A stretch of DNA of 22,078 nt from a virus, in IMG/VR virus record IMGVR_UViG_3300026367_000003, positions 1 to 22,078 of that record. One strand, given 5' to 3'. Under the pieces are notes generated by a model, which ran no database searches, was not told the origin of the DNA, and was given only the letters and a program-made list of their open reading frames with translations. This document shows, one piece after another, positions 13,893-21,747 of the stretch. How positions within the stretch are numbered: the first letter of the stretch is position 1; the number at the start of each line of letters is the position of its first letter. Both the position numbers and the translations under genes were made by a program.

Positions 13893-14425
13893 GCCACACC
13901 TCCGCCGGTCTCGACGGCCCAGAGCAGCAGGGCGATTGCATCGGCCTCGTTGTCGTCGGCCGGGGTGAAGCCGCGCGAGCGGGCGGCGGCAATCATCGCC
14001 TGCTTCAGTGCATTGCCCTTGCCGGTGGCGTGGCGCTTGATCGTGCCCACTGGTACGCCCTGATAAGGCACGCCGCGCAGCTCGGCCCATGCGGTCAGCG
14101 TGGCCATGAGGCCGCCGTAGACGTGGGCAGCGTCAGTGCCTGCGTGGCGCCGGACCTCTTCGAACCAGATTGCTCCCACCGGTCCTGACAACCGGTCCAG
14201 TTCACCCAGCCAGTTGGTGAAGCGCAGGTAGCGCATGCCGCCACCGTCGAAGCGGCCGGGCCGGAAGCTGGCGGTGCCGCTGGTGATCAGCCCATCGTAG
14301 CCGCGCAGAGCCCAGCCGGTGGTGGTGCCGAGATCAAGCGCGAGGATGCTGCGCGACCGCTCCGGCGGCGGCGGCATTTTCGGGGTTGCGCCTGCATCGG
14401 CGCTGGACAGAGTCAGGTTAGCCAT
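13889..14425 (-). CDS. RuvC-like Holliday-junction resolvase
   Basis: A 178-residue RNase H-fold nuclease of the RuvC type. The first catalytic Asp is Asp31 in ILALDLGTTTGWAL. An acidic pair sits at Glu89/Glu90 in AIWFEEV, and the C-terminal DDNEADAIALLLWA (Asp157, Asp158, Asp162) completes the metal site. Its task would be to cut branched DNA before packaging or after recombination. The N-terminal 25 residues are a Pro/Ser tail. The start at 14425 has an AAGGAGA site 6 bases upstream. It follows a 416-base gap full of repeats and a stem-loop leader. It is coupled through ATGA to the next gene. Confidence 0.82.
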   Translation of the reverse strand: MANLTLSSADAGATPKMPPPPERSRSILALDLGTTTGWALRGYDGLITSGTASFRPGRFDGGGMRYLRFTNWLGELDRLSGPVGAIWFEEVRRHAGTDAAHVYGGLMATLTAWAELRGVPYQGVPVGTIKRHATGKGNALKQAMIAAARSRGFTPADDNEADAIALLLWAVETGGGVA

Positions 14426-14462
14426 GGGTGGTCTCCTTTTTGGGTTGGCTGCTCGGGCGGAA

Positions 14463-14505
14463 GACGACGGCGATCATGTTCTTGGCGGAGCGGGTCGCCG
14501 TCGTC
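14463..14505 (-). promoter_or_regulatory. Long stem-loop in the resolvase leader
   Basis: GACGACGGCGA (14463-14473) and TCGCCGTCGTC (14495-14505) are perfect 11-bp arms around a 21-base loop. The hairpin ends about 38 bases before the resolvase start codon on the minus strand and would be in its leader RNA. It could stall ribosomes or RNA polymerase, or protect the transcript; no aptamer is recognised. Confidence 0.45.
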
Positions 14506-14549
14506 GGATTGGAGTTTGGTGCAAGACTTGGATCCCAGAACGATGCCCA

Positions 14550-14597
14550 GGGGTAGGTGGTGATCCTCCCGCGTTTAGCGGGGAGGTCACCTACCCC
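14550..14597. repeat. Large imperfect inverted repeat next to a 10-G tract
   Basis: GGGGTAGGTG (14550-14559) pairs with CACCTACCCC (14588-14597). Inside it CCTCCC (14565-14570) pairs with GGGAGG (14581-14586) around a GCGTTTAGCG loop. Directly beside it are CCCCC and a run of ten G (14602-14611). No U-run follows on either strand, so it is not a simple terminator. Confidence 0.5.
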
Positions 14598-14613
14598 CTT
14601 AGGGGGGGGGGTA

Positions 14614-14819
14614 AATCCGGTTTTTGTGCTTTAGCGTAACCTGTTGTATTCAATGAAATATTCTTACTTTCCAAAAACCGTTTTGACCAAAGGCAATCCG
14701 GGTTCTGGGATCTAGCGCAAGTCTCTGATTTCAATGGGAGATTTCTAAAGTACAAAAACCGCCACCCTGAAAACCGGGCCGGTTTTTGGCAGAAAACCGG
14801 ACAATCCGGATTCTTGGAC
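14614..14819. repeat. 81-bp degenerate tandem repeat, GC-poor, beside the primase-helicase gene
   Basis: Unit A starts at 14614 and unit B at 14695. The landmarks AATCCGG, TAGCG, TTCAATG and CAAAAACCG all recur at exactly 81 bases. By eye about two thirds of the first 67 positions are identical. A third partial copy begins at 14803 (AATCCGGATTCTTGGA). Unit B is followed by AAAACCGGGCCGGTTTT (14770-14786), an inverted repeat with one central base. The stretch is visibly less GC-rich than its surroundings. An 84-codon minus-strand frame across it mirrors the repeat and is not supported as a gene. Confidence 0.6.
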
Positions 14820-14841
14820 GGACCCATTTGGACAGAATAAA

Positions 14842-17268
14842 TCATTCTGAACCCCCATCCTGATCGACCCAGATCTCGGGATTTTCGACGGGCAGAAGGG
14901 CACCGGATTCAGCGCACATGTAGTCAGATGGGAAGACGCCAACGACCGCAGGAATGACTTCCCCGGTATCGGCATCGATCACCTCGGTATCGGTTTTGAG
15001 GCACATATCTTGGACACAGATGTAACCGAATTTCGACTTCGTTGGCTTCAAACCGAGCTCGTCCAACTTCTTGCCGCGGACAAACTTGACGTGGCCTTTT
15101 GTCGCCAGAACGTGGAGCCGATCTGCGATACTGGTCTTGCCTCCGAGGCTGCCTTTGTTCTCGAACTTTGCGGCAAATTGGGTCAACGTGAACATCTTGC
15201 CCCGAGCTGCTTGCTCAGCAATCATTTGCAGGATCACATCTCCCTTGCGCGCCCGCTCCGCGTCATGCTTGGCCCCGACCTCCTGGCGCACCAGCCGCTC
15301 GTTCATGGGGTTGATCTCCACCCACTCGCCATTGACCTTGTCGATCAGTTTCGGTGCCAAGGCAGGCCCATTGCGCAGTTCGATCTCCAGTTTGCGCTGG
15401 GGGCTTTCCTCGTCGGGACGGTGCAGGATCAGACCGGAGGTATAGAACCCGCGCAGCGCACTGGCCCCGGAGAGCGCCAGAAAGGGATCGTCCTTGACCT
15501 GCTGCTTGCTGAGTTTTTTCGTGTGATGGGCGAGGATCACGCCGCAGTCAGGGTTGATGTGGTCGCGCAGAACTTCGACCCGGTCCTTCAGAAAGAACAT
15601 CATTGCACCGTTATCGTTTTCGCCGCCGCCGTCGGGCCCGCCGTCAAAGATATTGCGAATTGGATCGATGCAGATGATGTCGACCGGATCGGTCGGGAAG
15701 GACCGCCGAATGGCCTCGGCCACGCGCATGCTGCCTTCGGTGTCGAGCAGCATCTTCAGCTTCGGTGTCGCGACCAGGTTGTCGCGCGCGCCAGCCAAAA
15801 CCCTTTGCGGCAGCGCAATCTGCTTCATCCGTTCGCGCAGATAATGATACTGGATTTCGGCCTGCAGGTAGAACACGCGCAGCGGACGCGGCGGTGTGAA
15901 GTCGAGAAACGGCACGCCCGCGGCCATGTGCACGAGCCAGGAGATCAAGAGATCGCTCTTGCCGACCTTGGGCGCACCGCCCAGCACCAACAACCCGCCC
16001 GGTGTCAGCACGCGCGGCGCGATGATATCAGCGGGCATAGGGCTCGCGTCGTCGAGCAGCGCCCCAAGGGTGAAGGCTGGCATCTCATTGGGCACAGGGG
16101 CCGCGCTGTCGAGCCGTATCAGGGGGGCACCGTGCTTTTCGACATGGATGGCCCAGAGCCGCTCGGACTCGCGCTTGAGCCGCTCCACCGGCCACTGTGG
16201 GCGCAGCATGGCGGCGTTGTAACCGCAGATCGCCTCCCAGCCGTCGCCCTTCGACAGCCGGCCGTCATGGACCATGCGGATGAAATAGCCGATCGCCGCA
16301 CTGGCCCCCTCAAAGCGTGACCAGTCGTCTTGCCCGCCTTCGCGAACGGGCGTGACCAGGACCTCGTCGGAGCGGGGCTTGTCAGGGGCCACGAAATCCG
16401 GCTGCAATGACACGCCCGGCGCGGGCGGCATGTCGGCGACGGTATCGATGAACTCGCCCAGATCGCGTTCCACCGCCGGGTTCATTTCCACGATCCGAAC
16501 TTGGGTCTTGAGGTTGTTCTTGTAATAGACCGAGCCTGCCACCCGGATCGGCTGGTGCGCCGAGCGGAAGTGCATGTCACCGCCGACCTTGGCAGCTATG
16601 TCGCCGCGCAGGCGGCACAGGCGACGAATGTCATCGCCCTCGGCAGGCTCGCTGAGTTTCCACCAGACATGGGCCTTGTGCTGCCCCTCGGGCGTCACGC
16701 CGCCGCTTTCGACCACCATGGTCGGCTGACCGAGGTGGCGCTCCAGATGCGCCCGCTTGGCGGCAATATCGCCGGTGTCGATATCCACGACCACGGTTTG
16801 CATCTGCAGGACTTCTGCGGCTTTGGCTTGGCCGGGGGCAGCGACTGTACCAGGGATGACATAGACCGCTGCACCCTCGCGTGACGCCCATGTGGCGAAG
16901 GTGGCCATCTTGTCGGGGGCGGCCTGATCCGCCTCGATCCAGATGTTGTGCGGGCGGCCATCGATGCCTTGGCCCTTGTCGATGAAACTGCGGACCGGGA
17001 TCAGCCCGTCGCAATAGCCGAAGACCACCGCCATGAACTGGGCGATTTGCGCCGGGTCCGGTTCGTCTCCGAACACATCCACCAGCGAGACCGCATCGTT
17101 GAAATCCCGCCATGGGTTGAAATGGATCAGGTTTTCTTTGGGCTGGTCGATGGGCGGCGGCGTGTCGGACGGCGCGTGGTGATCGTCGTGATCGTCGTGG
17201 TCAGTACTCATTTTGGATCCCTCAAATTGATCTGGTGAACGGGGCGGGTCTTTGGGTGTGTCGGTCAT
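14842..17268 (-). CDS. Primase-helicase: RepB-type primase domain fused to RepA-like hexameric helicase
   Basis: An 808-residue replication protein. After a disordered, Asp/His-rich tail (DHDDHDDHH, about 23-31), residues 70-270 resemble a RepB/prim-pol primase: hydrophobic-D-x-D at VVVDID (159-164), then a His/Arg cluster in HFRSAHQPIRVAGSVYYKN (233-251). Residues about 415-640 form a RecA-fold AAA_25/RepA-like helicase: Walker A GGAPKVGKS (430-438), Walker B VDIICIDP (529-536) and VILAHHTKK (577-585). A winged-helix-like segment follows. The start at 17268 overlaps the nuclease stop as ATGA. An alternative start is at 17211, where a GAGGG site is seen. It probably opens and primes the phage origin, which may be the repeat block just downstream. 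Confidence 0.87.
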   Translation of the reverse strand: MTDTPKDPPRSPDQFEGSKMSTDHDDHDDHHAPSDTPPPIDQPKENLIHFNPWRDFNDAVSLVDVFGDEPDPAQIAQFMAVVFGYCDGLIPVRSFIDKGQGIDGRPHNIWIEADQAAPDKMATFATWASREGAAVYVIPGTVAAPGQAKAAEVLQMQTVVVDIDTGDIAAKRAHLERHLGQPTMVVESGGVTPEGQHKAHVWWKLSEPAEGDDIRRLCRLRGDIAAKVGGDMHFRSAHQPIRVAGSVYYKNNLKTQVRIVEMNPAVERDLGEFIDTVADMPPAPGVSLQPDFVAPDKPRSDEVLVTPVREGGQDDWSRFEGASAAIGYFIRMVHDGRLSKGDGWEAICGYNAAMLRPQWPVERLKRESERLWAIHVEKHGAPLIRLDSAAPVPNEMPAFTLGALLDDASPMPADIIAPRVLTPGGLLVLGGAPKVGKSDLLISWLVHMAAGVPFLDFTPPRPLRVFYLQAEIQYHYLRERMKQIALPQRVLAGARDNLVATPKLKMLLDTEGSMRVAEAIRRSFPTDPVDIICIDPIRNIFDGGPDGGGENDNGAMMFFLKDRVEVLRDHINPDCGVILAHHTKKLSKQQVKDDPFLALSGASALRGFYTSGLILHRPDEESPQRKLEIELRNGPALAPKLIDKVNGEWVEINPMNERLVRQEVGAKHDAERARKGDVILQMIAEQAARGKMFTLTQFAAKFENKGSLGGKTSIADRLHVLATKGHVKFVRGKKLDELGLKPTKSKFGYICVQDMCLKTDTEVIDADTGEVIPAVVGVFPSDYMCAESGALLPVENPEIWVDQDGGSE

Positions 17269-18032
17269 GTCGGCATCCCCCAGCAGCGCTCCGCCCATGG
17301 GCAGAAGCGGCATTCAAAGAAGTCTCGATTTTGGGCCACACGCGGCAGCAACTCGCCCGCGTCGGTGGCCTGCAGGATCCGCACACCGCGATCCGACATC
17401 CGCTGCGCCAGATCCGCATCGAAGGGCACCAGCTCGTGGTGCATCTCGGCGGTGTCCTTGTTGATGGCGGTGAACAGCGCTGGCGCGGCCGCGATGCCTG
17501 GGATCGTCGCGTCCATATAGGCCTGGTAGACTGCGATCTGGGCTGCATAGACCGGCTTGGATTTGGTGACGCCATCTTTGACGCAAGCACGCCAGTTCTT
17601 GGCGTTCATCGTCTTGCATTCCCACAGCGCGGGGATGGCCAGCCCGAAGCCTTCGGGGCTTGCGGCGATGATGCCGTCGACATGGCCACGGATGCGCCCA
17701 CCGGCGATCGAGAAGCCGAACTGGCCCCCATCGGGGCGATTGCCCTTGCGGGTATAGAGATCGAAGCCCGCGCCGCGCAGCCATGCCACCGCCAGATCCT
17801 CAAGGACATGGCCGATGGCGAAGATGCGCAGCAGCTGGCCGCTGAAGTCCTGGCCCTCGTCTTTCGGCGCATGCGTGAACTCGAACTGCAAGGCCCGTTC
17901 GCAAGCATGGCCAAGGCGCGAGCCGCCGAGATAATCGCGCGGGGTGCGTGCGGCATTGTCGGTGGTCAGGGCTGCGTCGATGGCGGCGTTCACCTTGTCG
18001 GCAAAGCTGGGCCTGTGATTATAGTCCAGCAT
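17265..18032 (-). CDS. Cas4-like PD-(D/E)XK nuclease with cysteine cluster
   Basis: A 255-residue nuclease. It has the N-terminal Cys44 in GHACERAL, the GHVLED helix (74-79), catalytic Asp119 in GHVDG, the E-C-K pair (Glu138, Lys140) in LWECKT, and the Q-motif Gln165 followed by Tyr169 in AAQIAVYQAY. The end FFECRFCPWAERCW gives Cys241, Cys244 and Cys250, which with Cys44 should bind a 4Fe-4S cluster, as in Cas4 and AddB. It would resect DNA ends for the phage recombination system. Start and stop are coupled to neighbours on both sides. The longer frame to 18371 is rejected because it overlaps the DUF6511 gene. Confidence 0.83.
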   Translation of the reverse strand: MLDYNHRPSFADKVNAAIDAALTTDNAARTPRDYLGGSRLGHACERALQFEFTHAPKDEGQDFSGQLLRIFAIGHVLEDLAVAWLRGAGFDLYTRKGNRPDGGQFGFSIAGGRIRGHVDGIIAASPEGFGLAIPALWECKTMNAKNWRACVKDGVTKSKPVYAAQIAVYQAYMDATIPGIAAAPALFTAINKDTAEMHHELVPFDADLAQRMSDRGVRILQATDAGELLPRVAQNRDFFECRFCPWAERCWGMPT

Positions 18033-18460
18033 CAGAAGGGGATCTCCGATTGGCTGGCGATCTCGGCCATTTCTGCGCGGAATGCCTCGACGATCATCAC
18101 GATCAACCGGTGCATGTCGTTCCGGGTCAGCTGGCCCAGCGAGCGGTCCCAGCCGATGCGTTCCATCTCCGGGGCGAGCGCGCGCATCACAGCGGGCAGC
18201 GCCTGCGTTTCCTCTTCGGTAAAATCGACCATCTTCAATCCTTTTCGGGCCTTGAGGGTGAAAGCCGCCTGGCAGCCCATTGAGCAAAACCAGCGGCGGG
18301 TTCGGTGCGGGCGTGGCTGGTGGGGATCGAACCAACCGAAACCTCGGGTTCGAGATGTGCAGACGGCGCAAAGCAAAGGGCGCGGATGCCAGAGGCGATC
18401 AAGGCCTGGCTGATCCGGAGCCGCCGGGGACGGGGATGAGATTTGCGCGACATGGCTCAC
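18032..18460 (-). CDS. DUF6511-like small zinc-finger protein
   Basis: A protein of about 142 residues. LLCAVCTSRTRGFGWFDPHQPRP ... RRWFCSMGCQAAFTLK supplies a CxxC and a CxxxC pair that should bind zinc. The helical ending TQALPAVMRALAPEMERIGWDRSLGQLTRNDMHRLIVMIVEAFRAEM fits the DUF6511 pattern as I remember it. No ATG lies before the zinc finger in this frame, so the GTG at 18460 is proposed. It overlaps the helicase stop as GTGA and has AAGGG upstream. The start is uncertain; the ATG at 18232 would lose the zinc finger. An overlapping frame (18235-18453) with an ATG start lacks any recognised pattern. Confidence 0.65.
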   Translation of the reverse strand: MSHVAQISSPSPAAPDQPGLDRLWHPRPLLCAVCTSRTRGFGWFDPHQPRPHRTRRWFCSMGCQAAFTLKARKGLKMVDFTEEETQALPAVMRALAPEMERIGWDRSLGQLTRNDMHRLIVMIVEAFRAEMAEIASQSEIPF

Positions 18461-20169
18461 GCTGCCCTTCGCTGGTCGGGGGCGGCGGTCATGACGAGAT
18501 GGCGGATTGCCCGCTTGTTGAAGGTGAAGGTCATCAGCGCCGAGGCGTGATAGCGCGTCAGGCCGTAATCCTGCCGATAGGCGGGCGGCAGATATTGCAG
18601 CTGCTTGTCCGTGGCGGCCTGTTTCAGCCAGCCGCGCGTCTTGAAGGCGCTTTCGTCGGTCTCGACCTCGTTCAGCCAATCATCGGCTTGTGCGAGGCAG
18701 ACGGTCCGCTCACCGATGCCCAGCAGGCGCGGGCTTTGGCCCTTTGCGCCGCCGACAGCATGCCAGCGTCCTTCCAGAAAGAAGATGCCGCCCCAGGCGT
18801 TGAACCCGTTGGCCATCAGCGCGTCATCCGCCCCGAACAGATCGATCCAGGCGAAGCTGGACCTCTTCAACAGATCAATCTCGGTCATAATGAAACCGCT
18901 CAGCGTCCCATCATCGGCCTCTTGTGAACGCAGGTCCTCCTCGCGATCGAACACCTCGCCACAAAGCGGGCACTCAAAACAGGCCAGTGGAATGTCGCCG
19001 CCACAGGCCGGGCACACCTTGGTCGGGGCCTCACCAGTCTCGGTTTTGCCGTCGAGATCCACATCCTGCTCCAGCGTGCCGTGGATCAGGCTCGACGTGC
19101 CGAAATCCAGCACGACGCAGTCGGTCTTGATGATGCCGGGGTGTTCCTCCGGATCGATGGTGCGCAGCCCGCGCCCGACCATCTGGATCATGGTCGATTT
19201 GTAGGATGAGGGCCGCAGCAGCACGACGCAGGAAGTCGGCGGATGGTCCCAGCCTTCGGTCAGCACCGCCACGTTGACGATGACGCGAATATCCCCGGCC
19301 GCGTAGGCGGCAAGAATCTCGCGGCGATCCTCGCTTGGTAGATCACCATGGATCAGCCCGGCAGGCACATCTGCGGCGTTGAAGGCCTCCGTTACATGGG
19401 CGGCGTGGGCGACAGTGGAACAGAACACCACCGTTTGCCGGTAGACATGTTCGCCGCCTGGCTCTTGCGCCTTTTCCTTCCAGTGCCGGATGACCTCGTC
19501 CGTCACTGGCGCACGGTCCATGATCGACGCGACCTCGGCCATGTCGAAGTCCGCCAGCGACTTGCGCACAGCGCGCAGCTTGTCCTGCACGCCCACATCG
19601 ATCACGAAGGTGCGTGGCGGGACCAGATGGCCCGAGGCGATCAACTCACCCAGACGCACCTGGTCGGCGACATTGTCGAACACCTCGCGCAGGCCCTTTT
19701 TGTCGCCCCGGTTTGGGGTGGCGGTAACGCCGAAGATGCGGGCGTCAGGGTTTGCATTGCGGACATGGTCGATGATGCGGCGGTAGCTTGCCGCCACCGC
19801 ATGATGCGCCTCGTCGATCACCAAAAGATCGAGGCGCGGCATGGCGGCGAGATTGCCGGTCCGGGCCAGCGTCGGCACCATGGCGAAGGTCACCTGACCC
19901 GCCCACGACTTGGCACTGGCATCGACCACCGACGTGGTCAGGCCGGGATTGACCCGGGCAAACTTGCCCCGGTTCTGATCGGTCAGCTCGTCGCGGTGCG
20001 CCAGCACGAAGGCCTTGGCATCGGTTTCGGCAATGCGCTGCCCAACAACCGCAGACAAAGCCAAAGTTTTACCAAACCCGGTGCTCGCCACACTCAGCGT
20101 GTTGCCGCGTGTTGCGAGCGCAGCAAGGCTGCGCTCAACAAAGGTTTTCTGACGGGGGCGAAGGCGCAT
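18457..20169 (-). CDS. Superfamily 2 DEAH-box helicase
   Basis: A 570-residue helicase of the superfamily 2 type seen in phage replication modules. Motif I is ASTGFGKT (residues 28-35), motif II DEAHH (119-123), motif III VTATPNR (148-154), and motif VI QMVGRGLR ends the second RecA domain. A zinc ribbon with two CPxCG-type pairs (CPACGGDIPLACFECPLCGEVF) follows near residue 385. The C-terminal 150 residues (FAWIDLFGADDALMANGF onward) are a phage-specific extension. It may unwind DNA for recombination together with the nuclease and Sak4. The start MRLRPRQK at 20169 has GGGGAAG upstream; a GTG five codons earlier (20184) is also possible. Confidence 0.88.
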   Translation of the reverse strand: MRLRPRQKTFVERSLAALATRGNTLSVASTGFGKTLALSAVVGQRIAETDAKAFVLAHRDELTDQNRGKFARVNPGLTTSVVDASAKSWAGQVTFAMVPTLARTGNLAAMPRLDLLVIDEAHHAVAASYRRIIDHVRNANPDARIFGVTATPNRGDKKGLREVFDNVADQVRLGELIASGHLVPPRTFVIDVGVQDKLRAVRKSLADFDMAEVASIMDRAPVTDEVIRHWKEKAQEPGGEHVYRQTVVFCSTVAHAAHVTEAFNAADVPAGLIHGDLPSEDRREILAAYAAGDIRVIVNVAVLTEGWDHPPTSCVVLLRPSSYKSTMIQMVGRGLRTIDPEEHPGIIKTDCVVLDFGTSSLIHGTLEQDVDLDGKTETGEAPTKVCPACGGDIPLACFECPLCGEVFDREEDLRSQEADDGTLSGFIMTEIDLLKRSSFAWIDLFGADDALMANGFNAWGGIFFLEGRWHAVGGAKGQSPRLLGIGERTVCLAQADDWLNEVETDESAFKTRGWLKQAATDKQLQYLPPAYRQDYGLTRYHASALMTFTFNKRAIRHLVMTAAPDQRRAA

Positions 20170-20180
20170 CGGTCTTCCCC

Positions 20181-20846
20181 TCACTCGGCCCAGCTGGGAC
20201 GCCCGGAAAAACCGGGGGTCGCAGGGGTTTGCGGTGTCTGCTGCTGGGTGCCGGGTGCGATGTAGACCTGCGCCGGGGCGACATAACCCTGCTGCGGCGT
20301 ACTGGTTGCCGGGGGCTGGCTGTAACCCGGCATCGGGGCAGCATTGCCGTGTCCCATCAACTGCGCATAATCGCGGTGGCTGGGCGTGACGGCAGATCGG
20401 ACCTCGTTCTTGTCCTCGCCATTGGTGTCGGACCCGATGTCCATGCGGGCGATGAATTCGATCCCGTCCAACTCGGCAAAGCCGCTGATCCGGCGGCGGG
20501 CCTGCGCTTGGGCCGAATTATCCTTGTCGGCGATGCCGCGCGCCGAATTCAGGATGCCCTTGATCAACCCGCGCCCAGCGTTGCCCCAATCCGGGCCCTT
20601 GGGGCTGTAAAGCCCGATCAGCGACCAGATCTTGCGCTTGGCATAAGGCCCCTCGACCACGGTATATTCGGCATCGAGATAGACCGCCACGGTGGCACCG
20701 CGCTTGGCATAACCACCAGTCCACCCTTGCGAGGGATCGTCGAAACCGCCGGGGCGGATGGTCAGACGCACCTTGGCCAGTGTGCCCTTCGGGATGACGT
20801 TGCCGCTGCTTTGCGCGGAGTTGAAATCGTTCCAGAGTCCGGTCAT
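20181..20846 (-). CDS. DUF669-like protein, possible ssDNA-binding partner of Sak4
   Basis: A 221-residue protein. The middle matches the DUF669 pattern from memory: AEYTVVEGPYAKRKIWSLIGLYSPKG, then LDGIEFIARMDIGSDTNGEDKNEVRSAVTP, a beta-rich fold. The C-terminal 60 residues are Pro/Gln/Tyr-rich (PQQGYVAPAQVYIAPGTQQQ) and end in Trp-Ala-Glu. This resembles the disordered tail and acidic tip of single-stranded DNA-binding proteins. A place beside a Sak4-like ATPase supports a recombination role, but ssDNA binding is inferred. The start at 20846 has an AAAGGA site about 10 bases upstream. Confidence 0.68.
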   Translation of the reverse strand: MTGLWNDFNSAQSSGNVIPKGTLAKVRLTIRPGGFDDPSQGWTGGYAKRGATVAVYLDAEYTVVEGPYAKRKIWSLIGLYSPKGPDWGNAGRGLIKGILNSARGIADKDNSAQAQARRRISGFAELDGIEFIARMDIGSDTNGEDKNEVRSAVTPSHRDYAQLMGHGNAAPMPGYSQPPATSTPQQGYVAPAQVYIAPGTQQQTPQTPATPGFSGRPSWAE

Positions 20847-20859
20847 CGGATTAATCCTT

Positions 20860-21747
20860 TCAATTGACGTGGGAGGGGTTTGCGGCGGCAGCGGCAGACG
20901 GACTTTCGACTGCTGCGGGATAGGTCAGGCGGGCTGCCGCGGGGCGCACCGGGCCGTGGATCTTGGCCATCAACTGGCCCAGATGCGGCACTTCGACCAT
21001 GTCGAGCCGCCCGGAACGATCCTTGGCCGGAAAGCCGAAGGGGTTCAGCGTCTGACAGACGAAGGCGCGTGCGGTCTGGCCATCGGCACTGGCAATCTCG
21101 GCCATGGTGATGACCTGATCGACGATTCCGGGCAGTTCCAGCCCGGTCTTGGCGCCGTCGATCTGCGGCGAGAACACCTTGCGGTTGAAGTCATCGAGCT
21201 TCTCGTCGAGGATCCCGACGAACCAGATGTTCTTGCGGCGGGTGTGCTGCAGATGGGTGAGCCAGGCGATCATCTCGCGGCCATGCAGCCCGTAAGCCCC
21301 CCGGACATCCGGCTTGCCGGTCTTTTCCGAAAACGCCTCGGGCTGGCCCTTGCACCACTGGAAGCAGAGCCGCCCGGCAACGGTGATGGAATCGACGAAC
21401 AGCGTCTCGTAGCGGTCAACGGCAGTCGGATCGCCGAACTTCTGGCAAACGGCGGCATGATGCGCCGGGCTGTAAGCCTGATCATCGCGCAAGCTGGGGT
21501 TCGCACCACCGATGAACACCGCAAAATCGCGGCACTCCATCCATGTGCGCGGCCGGATCGTGTCGCCCTGCCAGCCCTCGATGGCGAGATCGCCCGCCTC
21601 GAGATCCATGAACAGGGTCGTCGTGGCATTCAGCGACCACAGCAGGCTGGTCTTGCCGATGCCGGATTTGCCGAAGATGCAGCCCTTGATGCCGCGCGGT
21701 TCGGCCAGCCGCTGATCGGCAGTGATGATGGGCAGCGCGCCGGTCAT
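20860..21747 (-). CDS. Sak4-like RecA-fold ATPase (AAA_24), putative single-strand annealing/recombination protein
   Basis: A 295-residue ATPase. Walker A is GKSGIGKT (residues 26-33) in KGCIFGKSGIGKTSLLWSL, then TTLFMDLEAGD, and Walker B is ETLFVDS (114-120). These, with the compact RecA core, are the AAA_24/Sak4 pattern of phage recombinases. The C-terminus is Ala/Pro-rich. Sak4 proteins pair DNA strands in replication and repair, helped by a single-stranded DNA-binding protein; here the next gene could serve. The start at 21747 overlaps the preceding stop as ATGA and has GAGGTG just upstream. Confidence 0.8.
   Translation of the reverse strand: MTGALPIITADQRLAEPRGIKGCIFGKSGIGKTSLLWSLNATTTLFMDLEAGDLAIEGWQGDTIRPRTWMECRDFAVFIGGANPSLRDDQAYSPAHHAAVCQKFGDPTAVDRYETLFVDSITVAGRLCFQWCKGQPEAFSEKTGKPDVRGAYGLHGREMIAWLTHLQHTRRKNIWFVGILDEKLDDFNRKVFSPQIDGAKTGLELPGIVDQVITMAEIASADGQTARAFVCQTLNPFGFPAKDRSGRLDMVEVPHLGQLMAKIHGPVRPAAARLTYPAAVESPSAAAAANPSHVN

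Noticed and set aside
14591-14845. 84-codon minus-strand frame across the 81-bp repeats
   Set aside because: 81 is divisible by 3, so the repeat itself keeps the frame open; no ribosome binding site or domain was seen. Kept only as a repeat feature.
17269-17313. N-terminal extension of the primase-helicase to 17313
   Set aside because: The ATG at 17268 overlaps the preceding stop as ATGA, matching the coupling seen elsewhere in this operon.
15010-18413. Plus-strand frames of 390-436 codons opposite the primase-helicase and nuclease (15010-16320, 17235-18413)
   Set aside because: Antisense to well-supported genes, with histidine- and arginine-rich shadow composition.
18235-18453. ATG-started minus-strand frame MSRKSHPRPRR in front of the nuclease gene
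   Set aside because: The other frame in the same bases contains a zinc finger and a DUF6511-like body; this one ends in a low-complexity tail.
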